Origin: DASXUC01 sp036505015
Lineage (GTDB): Bacteria > Sysuimicrobiota > Sysuimicrobiia > Sysuimicrobiales > Kaftiobacteriaceae
Direction of reading: 5' to 3'
Assembly: GCA_036505015.1 (NCBI GenBank)
Contig: DASXUC010000007.1
Coordinates: forward strand, 1-31,799
Length of the DNA: 31,799 nucleotides
How positions within the stretch are numbered: the stretch's first letter is position 1; every line of letters starts with the position of its first letter. Under the pieces are notes generated by a model, which saw only the letters and a list, made by a program, of their open reading frames with translations, was not told the DNA's origin and made no database searches. Below, in pieces: positions 31,480-31,799 of this stretch. The position numbers were made by a program, and so were the translations under genes.

Positions 31480-31799
31480 TACCGTACCAGCACCACCTCG
31501 AGCAGTGGGCCAGTTTGAACCGTTGCTCGTTTTCTGCCGGGCTGGTGAAGGGCCGCTCCGCTCCCTGGGGCGGCTCACCTGCTCACCCCAGAAATTCGCT
31601 GCGCAAATTTCCGGGGACCCCGAGGCCTTAGCGTAGCGCTCGGGCTCGCCCAGCCACCATCGGCTGGGCTCACCCGGCCTGCACAACGGCCGGGCACGCT
31701 GCTCCGGGCCTCCCCCGCACTACCGCGCGAGAGATCCTGCGCTGTGCTCCCTGCGTGACGCTGCATGCGGGGCCCCCCTGCGCGACGCGGCCCTCGCCC
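31480..31799. other. gene-free 320 bases with an array of stem-loops
   Basis: No plausible gene is present. Consecutive hairpins can be read: GCCGC/GCGGC (31552-31574), CCCC-A-GAAATT with AATTTC-C-GGGG (31586-31616), CCCGAG/CTCGGG (31619-31644), GCCCAGCC/GGCTGGGC (31648-31669) and CCCGGCC/GGCCGGG (31673-31694). None is followed by a T-tract, so this is not a simple terminator. It may be an unrecognised structured RNA, a palindromic repeat cluster or the edge of a larger element beyond the window. Confidence 0.5.

Noticed and set aside
1..31799. CRISPR array, transposase, integrase or phage genes
   Set aside because: None was seen in any frame; no regularly spaced direct repeats were found.

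Overview
The window is GC-rich, gene-dense bacterial chromosome. Genes have bacterial Shine-Dalgarno sites, many GTG starts and many 4-base stop/start overlaps. Family content includes double-length sugar ABC ATPases, an M29 aminopeptidase, a family-5 (UDGb-type) uracil-DNA glycosylase and GT39-type glycosyltransferases. This suggests a free-living heterotroph of a high-GC, possibly thermophile-related lineage such as the Chloroflexota/Armatimonadota-like uncultured groups. The sequence alone does not fix the phylum. I see no transposase, phage gene or CRISPR array.

Left part (1-3759, + strand): a complete RbsA-RbsC-binding-protein importer (CUT2 type). It ends at a 13-bp hairpin where it meets a long minus-strand block. 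Read in the direction of transcription, that block (18316 down to 3796) contains: peptide-type ABC permeases DppC and DppB and their binding protein, an acetamidase/formamidase, an IclR regulator, a fumarylacetoacetase-fold enzyme, a KDPG/KDG aldolase, a PfkB sugar (KDG-type) kinase, an SDR dehydrogenase, an M24 hydrolase, a second sugar binding protein with its RbsA ATPase and RbsC permease, and an aldose-1-epimerase-like protein. The part from IclR to the epimerase reads as one regulon. A sugar is imported, its anomeric form is set, it is oxidised by the SDR, and a 2-keto-3-deoxy acid is phosphorylated and cleaved to pyruvate (a semi-phosphorylative Entner-Doudoroff type route). No classical sugar-acid dehydratase is present, so the FAH-fold enzyme is the candidate for an unusual step.

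Middle (18606-23794): a cysteine-less redoxin overlapping pyruvate kinase, a small unknown protein, an M29 aminopeptidase, LemA, a CsgG/TolB-N-like secreted protein and a small membrane protein with its own terminator. A 10-bp dyad with 21-bp centre-to-centre spacing (18425-18455) lies upstream of the peptide-transport genes and is a good operator candidate.

Right part (23822-31479, + strand): a methyltransferase, a GT2 glycosyltransferase, a GT39-like membrane glycosyltransferase and a divergent CapK/PaaK-like adenylating enzyme. The last three genes overlap by 4 bases at each junction. After a tRNA-Val locus come a UDGb uracil-DNA glycosylase and a second GT39-like protein. The first four genes probably build a lipid-linked or surface glycan. 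The tRNA-Val gene (minus strand) has a strong promoter and is surrounded by two partial copies of its own 3' end, one direct and one inverted, plus a 19-bp inverted repeat that includes the tRNA 3' end. This looks like the scar of an integration/excision site. The last 320 bases carry no gene but hold at least five consecutive stem-loops.
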